Below are positions 45,463 through 54,880 of a DNA stretch of 64,000 bases, piece after piece (position 1 is the stretch's first letter; the number at the start of each line of letters is the position of its first letter). Origin of the DNA: GCA-1730015 sp964583825 (GTDB lineage: Bacteria; Pseudomonadota; Gammaproteobacteria; Granulosicoccales; Granulosicoccaceae). Position numbers and translations under genes: made by a program. The notes under the pieces are model-generated. The model did not search any database. It was not told the DNA's origin and saw only the letters and a list, made by a program, of their open reading frames with translations. The stretch covers positions 5,750 through 69,749 of the forward strand of contig CAZOXM010000011.1 of NCBI GenBank assembly GCA_964583825.1, in the 5' to 3' direction.

Positions 45463-48393
45463 TTATTGGCGGTCGCTCTCCAGATACTCGGCTCGTCGAT
45501 ACGTGCCCTGCAGAATTTCCCGCGCCAGTTTCGGCCAGTTGTATCCTTCCGCCTCAGAGGAAGCGATGCCGGAGCGTTCTGCAAAGTGCAGCACTTCTCT
45601 GTTGCCCCAGAGGACGATCTGCTCGAATTCGGTCACACCGTGTTTGTTGAGCTCAAGCTCGGCTCTGCCGGAGATGCCGGGTAACAAAGCCAGATTGTCT
45701 CTGCCGTCAGCATGCTTAATACGATACCCGTCGCGGGTATAGGCGACCTTTCTTTGCACGCCTGCCGCTGCTGATACACCGGTGAGGGACTCGGTGGATG
45801 CAGGGTTATCCGCCCTTACAAACACGCGCGGTTTGGTTTCCGACCGACTGCTCGCGCTGACAGTTTCAGCGGATTTTTGTGGCGCCCGTTGTGCTTGAAC
45901 TTGCTGAGACTTCAGCCGGCTTTGCAGTTGCTCATGCTGAGCTTTGAGTTCGCTTAATCCCCTGGATTCGTTTTTCAGTCGCTGTATATCTTTGTCGCGC
46001 TCATTCAGCTGACTTTGCAGTTGCGTTACGCGGTCTTTGAGTTCCGCGCTGTTGTCCACGGCCGCCTGGCGGGTTTGTTGTCCCCGCACATCAGCAAGCT
46101 GTTGTTTCAGGGTTTCGTAGGCAGCAGTTTTTTGCTCAAGCTGAGTCCTCATTGACGCCAGTTCAACGCTTCCCGAGCTGTCAGTGATGGTATCGCCCTG
46201 ATAAAGCCGTGCACGAAGTTCCTCGATTTCAGTCGATTGTGCAGCAATTTTTTTATGCAGCACCAGAGTGTTTTCAGCTTGTTCCTCAAGCCCTTTAATT
46301 AGTTCGCTCTGAGAATCTATTTCCTGTTTAAGCAGACTAATTTCCGACTGACTCTGTTTGGCAGACAATCGATTGTCTGTCATCGAAGCATTCAATCTGG
46401 CGATTTCCTCGTCGCGATCCCGCAGGGCCGCAGTCAGACTGTCGACTTTTGCCGGAGCGTTTTTGTCAACGCCTGTTCCCGCGAGTTTTGCTTCCTGCAA
46501 ATCGATTTGCAGTTTTTGTATCACTGATTCTTTATCGGTGATCGCGAGCTTCAGCGCGGCACTATCGGATAGCTCCGAGCTGATTTTCTGATTGTCGCTG
46601 TGTGCCAGAGAGAGCTTTGACCGCAGGTCCGAGATCTGAGGTTTCAGCGCAGCAATCTCTGTGCGGCTGCGTTCTTCCTGTTCCTGCAGTCTTCGCGATT
46701 GCTGCTCAATCTCGGCCTTGAGCTTTTCAATGCGTACTTCGTAGTCATCGCGAAGCTTCGACAGATTATTGAATTCAGTTTGAAGCTTCTGGTAGGCGTG
46801 GGTTCGTTGTGCGAGCTCGGAATCACGATTGGCCACGGCACTCTGCATGTCAGATTTGAATGTCTCCAGCTCGGCGCCACGTGATTGAAGGTTCTTTAGT
46901 TCTTCAGTTAAGCGATTGCGGCTGACCGTCATATCGTCCATATCTTTACGTAACCGGGCGAACGACTGGTCGCGATCCTTTATCGTGCCGGCGAGTTGTG
47001 CAAGCTGCTTTTCCGATTCAGCCTGAATCTCCTTTTGGCTTTTTTCTGCATTTGACTGCAGTTCACCCAGCTCGATGCCCAGCCGATTTCGACTGTCTGC
47101 CACTTCATCAAAGTTGCTGCGCAGTTTTGCAAGGTCTGCGTCCCGCTGGGCCAGCGCGGCGGTGAATTCGGCCACTTTTTGTTGATTAGTCTGCTGTTCG
47201 CCCTGATGTCTGACAGATTGCTTTACCTGTGATTCCAGAGTGGCGACTCGTGTTTGCAGCTGCTTGCGTTCATCACTTACTTTTCTCAGCATATCGTTAA
47301 GTGCCACCACCTCGGCGGACTTATTTTCAACCTGAGTTTTCAGTGCATTGGCCGACTGCAGTTCTTCCTGTGTCTTTGCGTGCTCGCGTCTAATGGCATT
47401 GAGTTCTTCTTCGGCCCTGGTTTGGTGGCCTCGTGCTGTCTGCAGGTCGGCAATTTCCTGCTGCATACGCTTTTGGTCTTTCAAATAGGCAGCGCGCTCG
47501 GCCTCTTTGTGCGTGATCGTCTGTTTGAGCTCGGTGATCTGCTGTTGTGCACGTGCGGAATTTTCCTGCGCCTGCTTATTGGTGGTTTGAAACTGATGTT
47601 CGAGTTGTTTTAACTCGGTTTGCGTCTTGCCGAGATCTTCCAGTCTGGACTGGAGTTTTCCAATTTCGCTGTTTTTGCTGGAGAGTGTCGTGTCGTAGTC
47701 ACGCTTGAGCTGATCGCGCTCTGCGGCTGTTTCCTTCAGCTTTGCATTAAGACTGGCTGCTGACTCTTCGGCGGTCTTCTGCGCGCGTTCGATTTCGTTC
47801 GCTGCCGTTTCCCTGGACTTAAGCTGTGAGCGCAGGTTCTCGACCGTGCTGTCACCTTCCTTCACTCTGGCGCGCAGGCTTTCGATGACGCGGTCGTTTT
47901 CACGGGTCGCATTGCGCAGCGCGCTGATCGTCTCGCCCGCCTCACTCATCCGCTCGTCGTAGACCGGCCCGCCAGCGGTGTAGCGCGCGAGCTTGTTGTT
48001 CAGCGCCTGCACCTCTTTTTGACTGTCATTGCGGTAGCTATTGAACTCTGTGCGGTTTCTGTCGAGGGATTGCCGCGCAACGGCCAGCTCGTTTTTGAGT
48101 TTGTTGATTTCCTCAACCTGCGAAGTATTGCCGGCTTTCATTGAAATATCCCGGCCGCGCATTTTTTGTAGTTCTGCCTGCGCGCTTGCGAGTGACTCAT
48201 CCTTGCGAGCGAGGGTTGCGCGCAGGCTCTCGACATCGGCCATCGCACTGTCCACATCGCGCGCTACGTAGCTTCGCACCTGGCGCTCGCTGCGACTGGC
48301 CAGCAGGCTTTTAATGCACCAGCCAATTAGTATCCCCGCGAGTACCGAGACAACCAGCAGTGTGGTGATTTCACCTAATACGTAGGTGTTCAT
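45463..48393 (-). CDS. Long membrane-anchored coiled-coil protein
   Basis: A 976-residue protein with one N-terminal transmembrane helix (residues about 8-30, LLVVSVLAGILIGWCIKSLL), then about 800 residues of heptad-rich coiled coil. The C-terminal ~90 residues form a small helical domain (LALLPGISGRAELELNKHG, VTEFEQIVLWG) like the helix-hairpin-helix modules found at the ends of some large bacterial proteins. The orientation suggests a cytoplasmic rod held at the inner membrane. It begins 4 nt after the OmpA/BON gene stop, so the two form one operon. Confidence 0.72.
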   Translation of the reverse strand: MNTYVLGEITTLLVVSVLAGILIGWCIKSLLASRSERQVRSYVARDVDSAMADVESLRATLARKDESLASAQAELQKMRGRDISMKAGNTSQVEEINKLKNELAVARQSLDRNRTEFNSYRNDSQKEVQALNNKLARYTAGGPVYDERMSEAGETISALRNATRENDRVIESLRARVKEGDSTVENLRSQLKSRETAANEIERAQKTAEESAASLNAKLKETAAERDQLKRDYDTTLSSKNSEIGKLQSRLEDLGKTQTELKQLEHQFQTTNKQAQENSARAQQQITELKQTITHKEAERAAYLKDQKRMQQEIADLQTARGHQTRAEEELNAIRREHAKTQEELQSANALKTQVENKSAEVVALNDMLRKVSDERKQLQTRVATLESQVKQSVRHQGEQQTNQQKVAEFTAALAQRDADLAKLRSNFDEVADSRNRLGIELGELQSNAEKSQKEIQAESEKQLAQLAGTIKDRDQSFARLRKDMDDMTVSRNRLTEELKNLQSRGAELETFKSDMQSAVANRDSELAQRTHAYQKLQTEFNNLSKLRDDYEVRIEKLKAEIEQQSRRLQEQEERSRTEIAALKPQISDLRSKLSLAHSDNQKISSELSDSAALKLAITDKESVIQKLQIDLQEAKLAGTGVDKNAPAKVDSLTAALRDRDEEIARLNASMTDNRLSAKQSQSEISLLKQEIDSQSELIKGLEEQAENTLVLHKKIAAQSTEIEELRARLYQGDTITDSSGSVELASMRTQLEQKTAAYETLKQQLADVRGQQTRQAAVDNSAELKDRVTQLQSQLNERDKDIQRLKNESRGLSELKAQHEQLQSRLKSQQVQAQRAPQKSAETVSASSRSETKPRVFVRADNPASTESLTGVSAAAGVQRKVAYTRDGYRIKHADGRDNLALLPGISGRAELELNKHGVTEFEQIVLWGNREVLHFAERSGIASSEAEGYNWPKLAREILQGTYRRAEYLESDRQ

Positions 48394-48396
48394 GTC

Positions 48397-51381
48397 CTAT
48401 TCTCCGATCAGTTGAATCTCAATGCGACGATTGAGTGCCCGGCCTGCCGCGGTATCATTAGTAGCAATGGGCTGGGTAGGTCCATAGCCTCGTGCAGTCA
48501 AACGACCAGCGGCAATTCCACGGTTAATCAAATATTGTTGCACTGCAGCTGCCCTGTCTGCGCTGAGACTGAAATTGTAATCTGCATTCCCGCGCGAGTC
48601 TGTATGACCTGCGATAAGAATTTGAGCGTCCCCAACCAGATTTAATACCTCAACTACTTCGTCAAGTATCTGCAGGCTATCGCCGTCCAGTTCAGTACTA
48701 CCGGATCTGAAACGGATACCAGATAAATCCAGCTCTGATAACAAAGCACGGATATCCGGCTTCGGCGGCTCAACTATTGTGGGGGTTTTCACAGTGATGT
48801 CGTTGCGCAAGCTCACAGAGTCACCGAACAGCCGTCCGAAGTTGATACCTGCGAACTGTTTCGCCTGTTCTGAGGCAACCTCCCCGCGCAGACTCAGCGT
48901 GCCATTGCTCGCGATGTTAATGCCACCACTTTCAATTTTTTCGAGTGATGAGAGAGACTGGCTCGCCGCGGTGCTCCAGGCCGGTTGCATCACTCGCTCG
49001 TCGACAGTGATGTTATTGGTTAAAGGTTTCCCGCCGTCGGCAAGCGCGCCCGTAATTTCATCGGCCGCTTCCGCTGGCAGCAGTCCGCTAATCGTCACAC
49101 CCTGATCGGACTGATTGATCGAGAAGAATGGGCTGAGCGATGGAACCATCTCCGGTTCTGCAACGGAAATTTCGTTTTCTACGTCCACCGCATTGCCGAA
49201 CAGGGTTCGAACTGTGATCGATGTAAACTGTTTGGCCTGTTCCGACTGTGCCTCACCGCGCAATGTCACCGTGCCATTGCTCGCAAGATTAATACTGCTG
49301 TTTTCAATCGCAGCGAGTCGATCACCGGACCGGGTCATTGCTTCCAACCACTCCGGTTGCATGACGCGTTCATCGACAGTAATGCGATCAACTATTTCTC
49401 TGTCATCGTTGGCGTAGCTTTGCAACAGTTCCGTTGCAGCCTGCTTTGGCAGTAGACCGCTGATCGTGACGCTGTCTGCGCTCTGGCTGATCGAAGCGAA
49501 AGGCGTCATGGTAGGAACAACCGGCGGGGGTACCACTTCGAGGTTGTTCACCAGGCTGGTATCGGTGCCGAAAAGCTCGGCCACACTGTCACCGACAGAT
49601 TGCTTTTGATCATCTGACTCAACGCTGCCCTGAAGCCTGACGCTGCCGGATCGAGTCATGGTTAAGCGGCCATCGCTCACACCTTCCAGTGTGCCGAGTG
49701 CGTTGCTGAAGTTGTCTGCCCAGGCGGGTGTTTCAGCGCGCTCGTCGATTGATATGTTGTTGACAACCGTCTTCTCACCGGACTCGTATGCCTGAGCGAC
49801 GATTGCCGCACCCTCTGCAGACATAAACCCGTTCAGCGTGATTGTATCTTCAGTTTCACTGATTGATGCAAACGCCGGCAGAGCCGGCGGAGCAGATTCC
49901 GGTGCTTCTATCTGGTTCACTACCGCGAGTTGTGAGCCAAGCAATGCGGTCGCTTTGTCACCTATTGCGGCCTTGATTTGTGCATCGTCTGTGTTACCGC
50001 TGATGGTTGCCGTACCACCCTGAATCGAAATTGCACCATTTTCTACGGTCTTGAGATCGGGCAGCAGTTGCACAACTGCGGCAGTCCAGCCCGGGTTGGT
50101 GGATGCGTCGTCGACCGCAATCTCAGTGTCGATCTCACCGTCACTGAATTCGGCTGCTACGGCTTCAGCAAGCGCATCCGCAAACTTTTGATCGGATACC
50201 GAACCGGCTACCGAAACGCGATTGCCCTCGGTAGTCACAGACAGCGTCGGTGCTTCGCGACCTTCCGTTTCAGCCGGAGCCTGCGCAACATCGCCGACGT
50301 TTAGATTGTTGATCACCGAGCGCACGCCGAAAGTACTGCCGACAACTTCCTCGGCCTGCTGGCGGGCGGTGTCGGTCGGCACTGTGCCGTCAATGGTAAT
50401 ATTTCGACCATCAATGCTCACGCTGGTGTTGTCGGCAAAACCGGCGTTATCGAGGCTGGCACGACTGCGCTCCAGCAAATCTTCCTGGATGGCCGGGGTG
50501 TATTGCTTGACGGCGAGCCAGCCGACCGCTGCCAGCAGCAGCAGGCCAAGCAACAGGGGAACCCAGTTGCTACCCGAGGAGGGGGCCGGGTGGCGAATGG
50601 GTGCGCCGGCGGGTCGGGGCCGGTTTAGATAGCGTCCCACAGGTTTGGCGCCGACCGGTGGTCGCATTCGACGACGCGGTGGTGCCGGTCGTGGTCGACG
50701 CGGTCGGTCGCGGTATTCGGGAGGCACATCGTTAGCAGGTGCATAGGGTGCGTTTGATGCCGGTGCGCGACGTCTGTCGGGATGACCCGGAGGCGCGGCA
50801 GCGTCGCGGGCACTGTCAGCCGGTCGCTGATCGCGGCTGGCGACAGCATCGGTTTCGCTGGTTTTTTTGGTGGCGCTCGAGCCCGCCTTTTTCAGAGGGG
50901 GAGGTGCCGGGGTATTGCCGGCTGCCGGTCTGGCGTCTGGTTTATTCCGGGTGCCCGTGCCCGTTCCTGTGGCAGTACCGGTTCCTGTTGCAGGCGATGG
51001 TTGTGATGGGGCCGGGGATGACCTTGCTGCGGCCGCCGCACCTGTCGTACCGGGTGCTGTGGTTTTACCTGCTGGTGCTGTGCCTGTGACCGGCGTTTGG
51101 GTCGAACCCGGTTTAGCGGCTGCGGCGCCATCAGGGTTCGCTTGCGCTGTTTTCGATTGCCCTGTTTCTGCGGATGTAGGTTTGGCGGCACCGGAATTTG
51201 CCACAGCAGATTTGGCTGTTCCGGTAGCCAGATTTTGTGTGGCGGGAGTGCGCCCGGCATCTTTGGTCGGCGGGGCCGCTTTTTTCTCCACCGGCGGTGG
51301 GTGGACTCCCGACGGTTTTGCCAGATTACGATCGGTGTTAACTTTTTTAGGGCTGTCGTTACTGTCTGGTGGGTTTGCCAT
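48397..51381 (-). CDS. Inner-membrane BON-repeat / OmpA-domain protein
   Basis: A 994-residue protein. Residues 1-260 are disordered and rich in Pro/Ala/Thr, ending in an Arg/Pro-rich stretch. A transmembrane helix follows (WVPLLLGLLLLAAVGWLAV). Next come BON-like units in tandem: the segments starting DERAETPAW, DERVMQPEW and DERVMQPAW recur at exactly 124 residues. The C-terminus is an OmpA peptidoglycan-binding domain (IRFRSGSTELDG, AGHTDSRGNADYN, ARGYGPTQPIA). I placed the start at the ATG at 51381 (AGGAAATTCC just upstream). It would span from the inner membrane to the cell wall. Confidence 0.8.
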   Translation of the reverse strand: MANPPDSNDSPKKVNTDRNLAKPSGVHPPPVEKKAAPPTKDAGRTPATQNLATGTAKSAVANSGAAKPTSAETGQSKTAQANPDGAAAAKPGSTQTPVTGTAPAGKTTAPGTTGAAAAARSSPAPSQPSPATGTGTATGTGTGTRNKPDARPAAGNTPAPPPLKKAGSSATKKTSETDAVASRDQRPADSARDAAAPPGHPDRRRAPASNAPYAPANDVPPEYRDRPRRPRPAPPRRRMRPPVGAKPVGRYLNRPRPAGAPIRHPAPSSGSNWVPLLLGLLLLAAVGWLAVKQYTPAIQEDLLERSRASLDNAGFADNTSVSIDGRNITIDGTVPTDTARQQAEEVVGSTFGVRSVINNLNVGDVAQAPAETEGREAPTLSVTTEGNRVSVAGSVSDQKFADALAEAVAAEFSDGEIDTEIAVDDASTNPGWTAAVVQLLPDLKTVENGAISIQGGTATISGNTDDAQIKAAIGDKATALLGSQLAVVNQIEAPESAPPALPAFASISETEDTITLNGFMSAEGAAIVAQAYESGEKTVVNNISIDERAETPAWADNFSNALGTLEGVSDGRLTMTRSGSVRLQGSVESDDQKQSVGDSVAELFGTDTSLVNNLEVVPPPVVPTMTPFASISQSADSVTISGLLPKQAATELLQSYANDDREIVDRITVDERVMQPEWLEAMTRSGDRLAAIENSSINLASNGTVTLRGEAQSEQAKQFTSITVRTLFGNAVDVENEISVAEPEMVPSLSPFFSINQSDQGVTISGLLPAEAADEITGALADGGKPLTNNITVDERVMQPAWSTAASQSLSSLEKIESGGINIASNGTLSLRGEVASEQAKQFAGINFGRLFGDSVSLRNDITVKTPTIVEPPKPDIRALLSELDLSGIRFRSGSTELDGDSLQILDEVVEVLNLVGDAQILIAGHTDSRGNADYNFSLSADRAAAVQQYLINRGIAAGRLTARGYGPTQPIATNDTAAGRALNRRIEIQLIGE

Positions 51382-51856
51382 GGAATTTCCTGTCACCGCA
51401 GGGCAACAAATGCGAAGCGGTTAGTATAGTTTCTAATGGAGAATTGAAATGCCGGATACCTGCGATTTTCGCTGAATATCCTGCCGATTGCATAGCGAAG
51501 GTGTCAGCCTTACCAGTTGGTACTGTGTTGCCTGGAAATAGATCGACTATTACCGTTGTCCTGATACTGCTGAGCTTTGTGCGTTTGTGTTCAAAACGTA
51601 TTTTGCACGCTGCGGGCAGCGCACTCGGTTCGTTTTGAACCCACCGAAACCGGCTTGAGTACTGGCCGTGCCAAATAATAACAAAAACAAAGGTTTGTCG
51701 CTTTAATTCACTGATCTGCAACTGCAAAATTATGAAACACCTGTGGCGCCAGCCTGATTGGTTGGCGCGATGGTGATGCAGACTGTCGCGCGGTCCACAG
51801 TCGGCAGGCCGTATTCGACCAATACTAGCGGTTGAAAATCCGATAGTGAGAAATCA
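51382..51856. other. Intergenic region upstream of the mttB-like gene
   Basis: 475 bp between divergent genes. TTGAGT near 51655 with AT-rich TAATAACAA downstream is a possible but weak promoter for the mttB-like gene. No riboswitch-like fold or coding frame is apparent. Confidence 0.4.
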
Positions 51857-53404
51857 GTGGCTGGCAGACGAAGAAGGTCAGGTGGGCGCGAAGCAAAACG
51901 AGCTGCGAGAATTCGGTCAGCAGGCCACGCGCCGCCCTACATTACTCGCCGTGTGCCGACCTACTGCCATGCCAGTGAGGAACAACTGGCACTCATAGAG
52001 CACAATGCCGACACCGTGCTTGAGGAAATCGGAATTGAGTTCCGGGATTTTCCAAAGGCACTGGCACTGTTTCGCGAAGCGGGTGCGGACGTTGACGGTG
52101 AGCGGGTGAGGTTTCCCCGTGGGCTGTGCAGGCAGATCATCGCCAGCAACGCCCCTGCCGAATTCATCCAGCATGCTCGCAATCCGGCGCGTAGCGTCAA
52201 AATCGGCGGCGACAGTACGGTATTGGTGCCGGCATACGGATCGCCATTTGTCCGGGACATCGAAAAAGGGCGGCGTTACGCCAACCTGGAGGATTTTCAC
52301 AACTTCGTCAAACTCGCGTATCTCAGCGACTCACTGCATCATTCCGGCGGTACTGTTTGTGAGCCTGTGGATCTGCCGGTGAACAAGCGCCACTTCGATA
52401 TGGTGTATGCGCATATGCGCTACTCGGACAAGCCGTATATGGGGTCGGTTACTGCGGCTGAGCGTGCTGCGGACACCGTGGAAATGTCGAAAATCCTGTT
52501 TGGTGACGATTTCATCGACGAAAACGGCATTGAGAAGACGGTCGTAATCAACCTCATCAATGCCAATTCACCGATGACTTTCGACGATACGATGCTGGGA
52601 GCGGCAGAGGTCTATGCGGCAGCGAATCAGGCCACCGTGATCTCACCGTTTATTCTTGCCGGCGCGATGTCGCCGGTCAGTGTGGTCGGTACAGTGACAC
52701 AGATTCTCGCCGAGGCGCTGGCTGGCATGGCGTTTGTGCAGCTGGTGCGTCCCGGTGCGCCGGTAGTTTTCGGCACGTTCGCGAGCAGCGTTTCGATGCA
52801 GTCAGGCGCGCCAACATTTGGCACGCCTGAACCGTCGTCGGTCCTCTACACAGCGGCGGAACTGGCGCGCCGTCTCGGGGTGCCGTTTCGTTCCGGCGGG
52901 GGGCTGAATGGCTCGAAGTTGCCGGATGCGCAAGCCGCCTATGAAGCGGCGAACACACTGCAGGCGGCGATGCTGGCGGGAGTGAATTTTATGCTTCATA
53001 CCGCGGGCTGGCTCGAGGGCGGACTGGTGATGAGTTATGAAAAGTTTCTCATGGACGCTGACCAGGCGGGCATGCTGGGCGTGTTTGCCCAGGGGCTCGA
53101 CACCAGTGAAAACGGTCAGGCGATGAACGCCTTGCGGGAGGTGGGGCCGGGTGCGCACTTTTTGGGATGCAGCCACACGCAGCAGAACTTTGAGTCGGCG
53201 TTTTATCGGTCCTCGATTGCCGACAACAACAGTTTCGAACAATGGGAATCGGAAGGGGCACAGGATGCTGCGCAGCGCGCCGGCAGGCAAGTGAAGGAAA
53301 TGCTCGAAGGCTATGAACCACCACCGATTGACGAGGCCGTGGACGAGGCACTGCTTGCCTACATCGACCAACGAAAAAGCGCATTTCCGGATTCGAATCA
53401 CTAG
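51857..53404 (+). CDS. MttB-superfamily (non-pyrrolysine) methyltransferase
   Basis: A 515-residue TIM-barrel protein of the trimethylamine methyltransferase superfamily. The family members without pyrrolysine demethylate quaternary amines such as glycine betaine, proline betaine or carnitine and give the methyl to a corrinoid protein. There is no in-frame TAG before the final stop, so it belongs to the non-Pyl group. The start is GTG at 51857 with a weak ribosome-binding site; residues 1-21 are strongly basic (MAGRRRRSGGREAKRAARIR). The cognate corrinoid protein, pterin methyltransferase and reactivase are all within 10 kb. The substrate is not decidable. Confidence 0.88.
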   Translation: MAGRRRRSGGREAKRAARIRSAGHAPPYITRRVPTYCHASEEQLALIEHNADTVLEEIGIEFRDFPKALALFREAGADVDGERVRFPRGLCRQIIASNAPAEFIQHARNPARSVKIGGDSTVLVPAYGSPFVRDIEKGRRYANLEDFHNFVKLAYLSDSLHHSGGTVCEPVDLPVNKRHFDMVYAHMRYSDKPYMGSVTAAERAADTVEMSKILFGDDFIDENGIEKTVVINLINANSPMTFDDTMLGAAEVYAAANQATVISPFILAGAMSPVSVVGTVTQILAEALAGMAFVQLVRPGAPVVFGTFASSVSMQSGAPTFGTPEPSSVLYTAAELARRLGVPFRSGGGLNGSKLPDAQAAYEAANTLQAAMLAGVNFMLHTAGWLEGGLVMSYEKFLMDADQAGMLGVFAQGLDTSENGQAMNALREVGPGAHFLGCSHTQQNFESAFYRSSIADNNSFEQWESEGAQDAAQRAGRQVKEMLEGYEPPPIDEAVDEALLAYIDQRKSAFPDSNH

Positions 53405-53791
53405 GTCAAAGTGGTCCGGCAAAGTGTAAACACCGGTGATCGCGGCTGGTGCCAGCACGAAAATACCTGTCGTGCCGGGAAAATTTTTAAATTTTCGGCA
53501 AGCCGCTATTCGTGTAGTACTTGATCAATTACAACGGCTTAACGTTGATTTGTGTGAATTTACTTGAACGAAATCAATATGGATCCGTGCTGGCACCTGA
53601 TTGAAAATTTATCTGGCACTCATGACGCATGTCGCAATCGGTACATTATCGAACCACGCAAAGGGCGCAAGTATGCGGCTGTGGAGGATTCGAAGCGATC
53701 GATTTACTAATTTGCGACTTTGGTAAATTGCTTCCGAACACACCTCGAGCCATTGCCCCCATAACAACAAATTTGATGGACCCGAGGATAC
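53405..53791. other. Intergenic region between mttB-like and regulator genes
   Basis: 387 bp, AT-richer than its surroundings. It holds the hairpin at 53473-53500 and a GAGGATAC ribosome-binding site for the regulator. Several TTGA-type boxes are present (near 53522, 53546 and 53563), but none has a convincing partner. Confidence 0.5.
53473..53500 (+). terminator. AT-rich hairpin after the mttB-like gene
   Basis: TGCCG pairs with CGGCA, and AAAATTT with AAATTTT, with a GG bulge and a TT loop: 12 paired bases. It lies about 70 nt after the stop codon. No T-tract follows; it may be an mRNA end hairpin or an operator palindrome. Confidence 0.4.
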
Positions 53792-54880
53792 ATGATCAAG
53801 TCGAAGCAAAAAGGTACACCCGCCACCATCGGTTTCTTACTGGTCCCGAATTTTTCCATGCTGGCTTTTTCGTCGTCGATCGAACCGCTGCGCATGGCCA
53901 ACCAGCTCGCCGGAGAAGTGCTTTACAACTGGTGCATGATCGGCGCTAACGGTGATCCGGTGGTTGCCAGTAACGGGGTGGCCCTGTCGCCGGATCGCAC
54001 GATCGATCAGAGCGGTCATCTTGATGCAGTGTTTGTCTGTTCCGGTAATCAGGTACAGAACCATGTCGATTCATCGGTGATTGCCTGGCTGCGCGCGATC
54101 TCCAAAAAAGAAATTGTCATGGGGGCGGTGTGTACCGGCACGTACCTGTTGGCGAAGTCCGAGGCACTTGATGGATATCGCTGCACGATTCACTGGGAAA
54201 ACATGGCCAGTGCACGCGAAGAGTTTCCGCAGCTGGTGATTTCACCTGAGCTGTTTGAGATGGATAACGACCGTTACACGAGCGCGGGTGGTACGGCTCC
54301 GCTGGATATGTTTCTGCACGAGATTCGAAATGCCCATGGGGCAGATCTGGCCTCGGCTATCACTGAGCAATTCATGTGCGACCGTATTCGCGACAAACAC
54401 GATCGCCAGCGAGTACCGTTGACACAAAGGATAGGGACTAACCAGCCCAAGCTCGCAGAGGCGGTAGCGCTCATGGAGGCAAATATCGAGGAACCCATGA
54501 CGCTTGATGAACTTTCGTTTCATGTCGGCTTGTCTAGACGACAGCTCGAGCGATTGTTCCAGCGTTATCTGCAGTGCGTGCCCACTCGCTACTATCTCGA
54601 ACTCCGGCTTGAACGTGCGCGTCAATTACTGCTGCAAACGAGTATGCCGATCGTTGATATCGCTCTGGCCTGCGGTTTTATCAGCGCACCGCATTTCAGC
54701 AAATGCTATCGGGACACTTTCGGCCTTCCTCCGCGTGATGAGCGCCGACGTGCCGCGGGTCAGGCGAGTGTTGTTGCCGGTAAGCTGGCGCCTACCAAAA
54801 ATGGCAAGATCGCCAATCTTCGGCGCACAACGATTTGTTCAGCTTCTGCGCCGGCGTCGTCGAGTTCGCCTGCCGTCTGA
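53792..54880 (+). CDS. GlxA-family AraC-type transcriptional regulator
   Basis: The N-terminal 190 residues have a DJ-1/PfpI-like fold with the GAVCTGTYLLA nucleophile elbow. Two AraC HTH motifs follow (LSFHVGLSRRQLERLFQRYL and VDIALACGFISAPHFSKCYRDTFG). This build is shared with GbdR and CdhR, which sense glycine betaine/dimethylglycine or carnitine. By position it should control the methyltransferase locus. The last 13 residues (Ser/Ala/Pro-rich) overlap the 3' end of the reactivase gene on the other strand. Confidence 0.9.
   Translation: MIKSKQKGTPATIGFLLVPNFSMLAFSSSIEPLRMANQLAGEVLYNWCMIGANGDPVVASNGVALSPDRTIDQSGHLDAVFVCSGNQVQNHVDSSVIAWLRAISKKEIVMGAVCTGTYLLAKSEALDGYRCTIHWENMASAREEFPQLVISPELFEMDNDRYTSAGGTAPLDMFLHEIRNAHGADLASAITEQFMCDRIRDKHDRQRVPLTQRIGTNQPKLAEAVALMEANIEEPMTLDELSFHVGLSRRQLERLFQRYLQCVPTRYYLELRLERARQLLLQTSMPIVDIALACGFISAPHFSKCYRDTFGLPPRDERRRAAGQASVVAGKLAPTKNGKIANLRRTTICSASAPASSSSPAV

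Noticed and set aside
51824..51840. CTAGCGGTTGAAAATCC resembling a family-1 element end
   Set aside because: It needs gaps to align, matches only over about 12 bases and has no second arm; chance is a good explanation.
53402..53404. TAG at the end of the mttB-like gene as a possible pyrrolysine codon
   Set aside because: The protein is already full family length, the pyrrolysine position in true MttB is internal (about two thirds along), and the frame after this TAG (about 38 codons) shows no family similarity.
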